Shown: positions 6,531 through 9,024 of the stretch, in pieces | How positions within the stretch are numbered: position 1 is the stretch's first letter | Layout: every line of letters starts with the position of its first letter | Assembly: GCA_025999255.1 (NCBI GenBank) | Contig: BNXB01000053.1 | Coordinates: 1-9,024, forward strand | DNA from: Bacteroidia bacterium | Lineage (GTDB): Bacteria > Bacteroidota > Bacteroidia > Bacteroidales > Azobacteroidaceae | DNA length: 9,024 nucleotides | Reading direction: 5' to 3' | The notes under the pieces: generated by a model | Databases searched by the model: none | What the model saw: only the letters and a program-made list of their open reading frames with translations | What the model was told of the DNA's origin: nothing | Made by a program: the position numbers and the translations under genes

Positions 6531-6920
6531 ATCGAATCAAAAAACACATTCGGTAAGAAAGAACGAATCTCTTCTCTGAAAGATATTGAACTGTTATTCG
6601 GAAGCAGTCATTCTTTCAAAATTTTTCCTTTGCGTATATTATTCGAAAAAAAATATCCCCGGACTTCCGGAACCGGGGTTTCCATTTTAATCAGCGTTCC
6701 GAAAAAGAAATTCAAAAAAGCTGTTCAACGTAACCGTATCAAACGGTTAATCAGGGAAACATACAGGCTAAACAAAAAGCTATTAATCTCTTCACAAAAA
6801 GAAACGGATTATGATCTTCTCGTTGGTTTCATCTATCTCGGACAAGGAATATGCGACTTCAAAGAATTGGAACCGATAATGCAAAACGCTTTGGTAACAT
6901 TGAAAGAAAAACTCTTGTGA
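6531..6920 (+). CDS. rnpA: Ribonuclease P protein component (start codon non-canonical or miscalled)
   Basis: RnpA is the protein subunit that helps RNase P RNA bind the 5' leader of pre-tRNAs. The basic signature [15 protein letters not shown] (62-76 counted from 6531) is plain, as are [13 protein letters not shown] before it and a DYDLLVGF strand after it. The conserved N-terminal part also reads in frame upstream: [18 protein letters not shown] at 6546-6599, equivalent to the usual F-KEERI...LF of the family. Reading from 6531 gives 129 residues, a normal length. No ATG, GTG or TTG is in frame between the hemD stop (6528-6530) and the conserved block. The first canonical start, TTG at 6630, would leave only 96 residues and remove that block. 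The codon at 6531, directly after the hemD TAA, is ATC, one base from ATG. I annotate from there as the best estimate. The gene overlaps yidD by one base. Confidence 0.85.
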   Translation: MESKNTFGKKERISSLKDIELLFGSSHSFKIFPLRILFEKKYPRTSGTGVSILISVPKKKFKKAVQRNRIKRLIRETYRLNKKLLISSQKETDYDLLVGFIYLGQGICDFKELEPIMQNALVTLKEKLL

Positions 6921-7150
6921 TGCAATTGTTAAAGAAAATAGGAATTTTCATTGTGCTGTTACCGGTTTACTTCTACCGTTATTGCATCTCCCCTTTAACG
7001 CCTCCGACTTGTCGATATACCCCAACTTGTTCCCAATATGCCATTGAAGCCGTTAAAAAATATGGCCCGTTCAAAGGGGGGTACCTGAGCATAAAAAGAA
7101 TCCTGAGATGCCATCCCTGGGGAGGACAAGGGTATGATCCGGTACCTTAA
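6920..7150 (+). CDS. yidD: Membrane protein insertion efficiency factor YidD
   Basis: The 76-residue product has an N-terminal hydrophobic, amphipathic segment ([21 protein letters not shown]) and the signature [19 protein letters not shown] (25-43), then [17 protein letters not shown] and [12 protein letters not shown] at the C-terminus. Cys33, Cys39 and Cys66 are the conserved cysteines. YidD is a small protein on the inner face of the cytoplasmic membrane that aids YidC-dependent insertion. The ATG overlaps the rnpA stop (TGATG), so translation is coupled, the classical rnpA-yidD arrangement; yidC itself is not in the window. An upstream in-frame start at 6851 would lie inside rnpA and add 23 unrelated residues. 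Confidence 0.95.
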   Translation: MQLLKKIGIFIVLLPVYFYRYCISPLTPPTCRYTPTCSQYAIEAVKKYGPFKGGYLSIKRILRCHPWGGQGYDPVP

Positions 7151-7187
7151 AGTTCTATCCTGGAAAATAATCTAAAACGTACTTTCT

Positions 7188-7219
7188 TTTGATTTTTTAC
7201 AAAAAGAATACTACTTTTG
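7188..7219 (+). promoter_or_regulatory. tyrS promoter
   Basis: A -33 box TTTG (7188-7191), a 20-base spacer and a -7 box TACTTTTG (7212-7219) form a full match to the Bacteroidota housekeeping promoter. Transcription would start near 7225 and leave a leader of about 80 bases before tyrS, which contains the heptamer repeats and hairpin. Confidence 0.75.
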
Positions 7220-7235
7220 CCCTTCATTTAACACG

Positions 7236-7301
7236 AATTGAAAATTGAAAGTAAATTCCGGTAAAAAAATTATTTTCAATCTTCAATCTTCAATCTTCAA
7301 T
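7236..7301 (+). repeat. Heptamer repeats forming a hairpin in the tyrS leader
   Basis: Four 7-bp units of the TTCAAT type lie at 7274-7301: one TTTCAAT, then CTTCAAT at 7281, 7288 and 7295. They end six bases before the tyrS ATG. Upstream, AATTGAA and AATTGAA (7236-7249) are two units in inverted orientation. The upstream pair can pair with two downstream units over about 14 positions with a single A-C mismatch, with a loop of about 23 bases. Because there are four downstream units and two upstream, the stem could form in more than one register, some of which occlude the translation start region. Confidence 0.7.
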
Positions 7302-7306
7302 TACTT

Positions 7307-8593
7307 ATGAATTTCGTAGAAGAATTAAGATGGCGAGGCATGATTCATGATATGATGCCCGGAACAGAAGAGCAGCTTCAGAAAGAAATGACTTCAGCCT
7401 ACGTCGGAATCGATCCGACCGCAGATTCGCTACATATCGGTCACCTGGTAAGCGTAATGATGCTCAAACACCTGCAACGGGCAGGACACCGCCCGATTGC
7501 ATTGGTCGGAGGGGCTACAGGTATGATTGGCGACCCATCGATGAAATCGCAGGAGCGTAATTTGCTGGATGAGGAAACTCTGAGAAAAAATCAAAATGGA
7601 ATCAAAGCCCAATTATCCAAATTTCTGGACTTTGAATCAAATCATCCGAATAAGGCTGTTTTAGTAAATAATTACGACTGGATGAAAGATTACTCTTTCC
7701 TGAATTTCATCCGTGATATCGGAAAACACATCACTGTGAATTACATGATGTCAAAAGATTCCGTAAGAAAGCGTCTGAGTTCCGAATCTAATATAGGAAT
7801 GTCTTTCACAGAATTTTCTTATCAACTATTACAAGGATACGATTTCCTGTTTTTATATAACGAATACGGCTGTAAACTCCAAATGGGAGGGTCGGATCAA
7901 TGGGGAAATATTACTACCGGAACCGAACTAATCCGTCGGAAAACCGGAGGAGAAGCGTTTGCTTTAACTTGTCCGTTGATCACTAAAGCCGATGGAGGAA
8001 AATTCGGGAAAACCGAATCCGGAAATGTCTGGTTGGACAGAAGATATACCTCTCCATACAAATTTTATCAGTTCTGGCTGAATGTCAGTGATAATGATGC
8101 TGAAAAATACATCAAAATCTTCACTGCGCTGAGCAAAGAAGAAATTGATACTCTGGTGGCAGAACAAAATGCAGCCCCGCATTTGCGTCCTTTACAAAAA
8201 AGACTGGCTGAAGAAGTTACGATTATGGTTCATTCCAGGGAAGATTACGAAACTGCCGTTGAGGCTTCCAATATCCTCTTCGGGAATTCAACTTCAGAAG
8301 CATTGAAAAAACTGGACGAAGAAACATTACTTGCTGTTTTCGACGGAGTTCCTCAATTCGAAATCCTTAAATCGGATTTAGGAAATAAAGCTGTCGATTT
8401 ATTCACGGAAAAAGCAAGCGTTTTTCCATCTAAAGGGGAAATGCGTAAATTAGTCCAAAGTGGAGGAGTAAGTATTAATAAGGATAAACTGGTTGATTTC
8501 GATGCTATCATAGATTTATCCTACCTTATCGGAGGCAAGTATATTCTGGTTCAGAAAGGCAAGAAAAACTACTTCTTACTGATTGTAAAATAA
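7307..8593 (+). CDS. tyrS: Tyrosyl-tRNA synthetase
   Basis: The 428-residue class I enzyme charges tRNA-Tyr with tyrosine. The sequence shows [16 protein letters not shown] (32-47) with the HIGH ATP-binding motif at 43-46, [11 protein letters not shown] (68-78), YQLLQGYDF (172-180) lining the tyrosine pocket, GGSDQWGN (194-201), and KFGKTE (232-237) as the KMSKS-loop equivalent. The C-terminal part from about residue 360 is an S4 RNA-binding domain ([18 protein letters not shown]). Length and motif spacing fit the standard bacterial TyrS type. It is monocistronic, with a strong promoter upstream and a separate tRNA promoter downstream; I see no intrinsic terminator directly after it. The repeat-rich leader may affect its translation. 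Confidence 0.97.
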   Translation: MNFVEELRWRGMIHDMMPGTEEQLQKEMTSAYVGIDPTADSLHIGHLVSVMMLKHLQRAGHRPIALVGGATGMIGDPSMKSQERNLLDEETLRKNQNGIKAQLSKFLDFESNHPNKAVLVNNYDWMKDYSFLNFIRDIGKHITVNYMMSKDSVRKRLSSESNIGMSFTEFSYQLLQGYDFLFLYNEYGCKLQMGGSDQWGNITTGTELIRRKTGGEAFALTCPLITKADGGKFGKTESGNVWLDRRYTSPYKFYQFWLNVSDNDAEKYIKIFTALSKEEIDTLVAEQNAAPHLRPLQKRLAEEVTIMVHSREDYETAVEASNILFGNSTSEALKKLDEETLLAVFDGVPQFEILKSDLGNKAVDLFTEKASVFPSKGEMRKLVQSGGVSINKDKLVDFDAIIDLSYLIGGKYILVQKGKKNYFLLIVK

Positions 8594-8609
8594 AATCACA
8601 TTGAAAAAT

Positions 8610-8640
8610 TTTGCAATCTCGGCAAAAAGCAATATCTTTG
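8610..8640 (+). promoter_or_regulatory. tRNA-Gln promoter
   Basis: TTTG (8610-8613), a 19-base spacer and TATCTTTG (8633-8640) give a full Bacteroidota promoter. The start would be near 8646, leaving a 5' leader of about 20-25 bases for RNase P to remove. Confidence 0.75.
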
Positions 8641-8667
8641 CATCGCTTTTCTAAAAAGTAATAGGAT

Positions 8668-8738
8668 TGTCCCATGGTGTAATGGTAGCACACCTGATTT
8701 TGGTTCAGCATGCCTAGGTTCGAATCCTGGTGGGACAA
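8668..8738 (+). tRNA. tRNA-Gln (anticodon TTG)
   Basis: The cloverleaf can be drawn completely. The acceptor stem TGTCCCA (8668-8674) pairs with TGGGACA (8731-8737), the D arm is short (GTG with CAC), and the T arm has GG-TTCGAAT-CC with one G-T pair. The anticodon TTG is at 8700-8702 in a seven-base loop, and the discriminator is A8738. CCA is not encoded (the next bases are CA). The outermost anticodon-stem pair (27-43; C8693 and C8709) is a C-C mismatch. Confidence 0.93.
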
Positions 8739-8754
8739 CAAAAAAAATGATAAC

Positions 8755-8789
8755 CGCCTGATATTCAATAATGGATGTCGGGCGTTTTT
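8755..8789 (+). terminator. Intrinsic terminator after tRNA-Gln
   Basis: CGCCTGATAT (8755-8764) pairs with ATGTCGGGCG (8775-8784) over ten positions with two G-T wobbles and a ten-base loop, followed by TTTTT (8785-8789). It starts 17 bases after the tRNA. Confidence 0.8.
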
Positions 8790-8796
8790 CATTCCA

Positions 8797-8819
8797 CTGA
8801 CAAATGAGCTGACAAATAG
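8797..8819. repeat. Short tandem repeat of CTGACAAAT
   Basis: CTGACAAATGAG (8797-8808) is followed directly by CTGACAAATAG (8809-8819). On each side lies a related stretch, GTCGGGCGTTTTTCATTCC (8777-8795) and GTCGGTTTTTTCATTCC (8820-8836), so the segment looks like a small duplication of the terminator tail. No gene is seen in it. Confidence 0.5.
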
Positions 8820-8875
8820 TCGGTTTTTTCATTCCGACCACCATAGGGGCGTTCCCTTTATCCTGTTCAAAAAAT

Positions 8876-8908
8876 AATTGTATTATCCTACAATTTATTG
8901 TATCTTTC
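8876..8908 (+). promoter_or_regulatory. Palindromic operator over a promoter-like element
   Basis: AATTGTA (8876-8882), six bases, TACAATT (8889-8895) is a perfect 7+7 palindrome. A third ATTGTA half-site lies at 8897-8902. A -33-like ATTG (8877-8880), a 20-base spacer and TATCTTTC (8901-8908; one mismatch from TAnnTTTG) give a plausible rightward promoter that the half-sites cover completely. A dimeric repressor would be a natural reading, but it is inferred only from the symmetry. Confidence 0.4.
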
Positions 8909-8914
8909 TCCTAT

Positions 8915-9024
8915 AAATGTATTCTAAAGCAGTCCTGTAGTCGTGTATTATCGACAAAGCAGGCAATAAAAAGCAATGCCGCTATATGTAAGCAGCCCTG
9001 CATCTCTATGTTCGTACGCTTGAG
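8915..9024 (+). ncRNA. Possible structured transcript or leader running off the right edge
   Basis: Downstream of the promoter-like element no reading frame longer than about 15 codons is present. CCTG (8934-8937) pairs with CAGG (8960-8963) and GTCG (8940-8943) with CGAC (8952-8955), forming one two-part hairpin. AAGCAGTCCTGTA (8927-8939) recurs with two changes as AAGCAGCCCTGCA (8990-9002). The stretch is richer in G+C than the intergenic DNA just before it. It could be a small RNA, including a 6S-like RNA, or the leader of a gene beyond the window; I cannot assign it to a family. Confidence 0.22.

Noticed and set aside
8526..8844. Minus-strand frames over the end of tyrS and the tRNA (one contains PPGFEPRHAEP)
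   Set aside because: They are antisense to tRNA-Gln and its terminator; peptides of this sort are familiar false calls from tRNA antisense strands, and no domain is recognisable.
8738..8860. Integrated element using the tRNA-Gln 3' end as attachment site
   Set aside because: No integrase and no second copy of the tRNA 3' end are in the window; the downstream repeats are too short to be att sites on this evidence.
8917..8940. Seven-codon frame MYSKAVL just after the right-edge promoter-like element
   Set aside because: It would be leaderless with no ribosome site and is short enough to occur by chance; no attenuator codon run is present.
1..9024. CRISPR arrays, insertion sequences or rRNA genes
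   Set aside because: No regularly spaced 20-40 base repeats, no transposase motifs or terminal inverted repeats, and no rRNA-like stretches were seen on either strand.

Overview
The window looks like chromosomal DNA of a member of the Bacteroidota, most likely Bacteroidales. Three things point there: repeated matches to the lineage's promoter form (TTTG, 19-21 bases, TAnnTTTG), several genes without a clear Shine-Dalgarno, and the order DUF4271 - hemD - rnpA - yidD - tyrS, which I recall from Bacteroides relatives. Genus cannot be fixed by eye.

Region 1 (1-885) is visibly more A+T-rich than the rest. On the minus strand it holds the first 205 residues of a two-transmembrane sensor histidine kinase, cut by the window edge. 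On the plus strand, divergent from it, is a 48-codon gene for a small peptide with a double-glycine leader (ends KMSKIKGG) and a 15-residue acidic, aromatic, cysteine-free tail. The shared intergenic region has 11-bp-phased direct repeats (AATAACATTTT/C) just where the peptide promoter lacks a -33 box. This suggests a peptide-plus-kinase signalling unit and is the most interesting part of the window.

Region 2 (918-4169, minus strand) is a compact operon: adenosylhomocysteinase (ahcY), a GT4-type glycosyltransferase translationally coupled to it (TAATG), and a short RsmI-like tetrapyrrole-methylase-family SAM-dependent methyltransferase. AhcY removes the S-adenosylhomocysteine that methyltransferases produce.

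Region 3 (4266-7150, plus strand) runs divergently from ahcY: a LOG-family nucleotide phosphoribohydrolase, a DUF4271 membrane protein, uroporphyrinogen-III synthase (hemD), the RNase P protein (rnpA) and the membrane-insertion factor yidD (TGATG overlap). The rnpA reading frame has no ATG, GTG or TTG where its conserved N-terminus requires one; an ATC directly follows the hemD stop.

Region 4 (7188-8789) is tyrS with its own well-matched promoter and a leader of 7-bp repeats able to form a hairpin, then a tRNA-Gln(TTG) with its own promoter and an intrinsic terminator. Region 5 (8790-9024) has no convincing protein gene. It holds short repeats, a perfect AATTGTA-N6-TACAATT palindrome over a promoter-like element, and a possible structured transcript running off the right edge.

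All product calls rest on reading motifs by eye; no database search was run.
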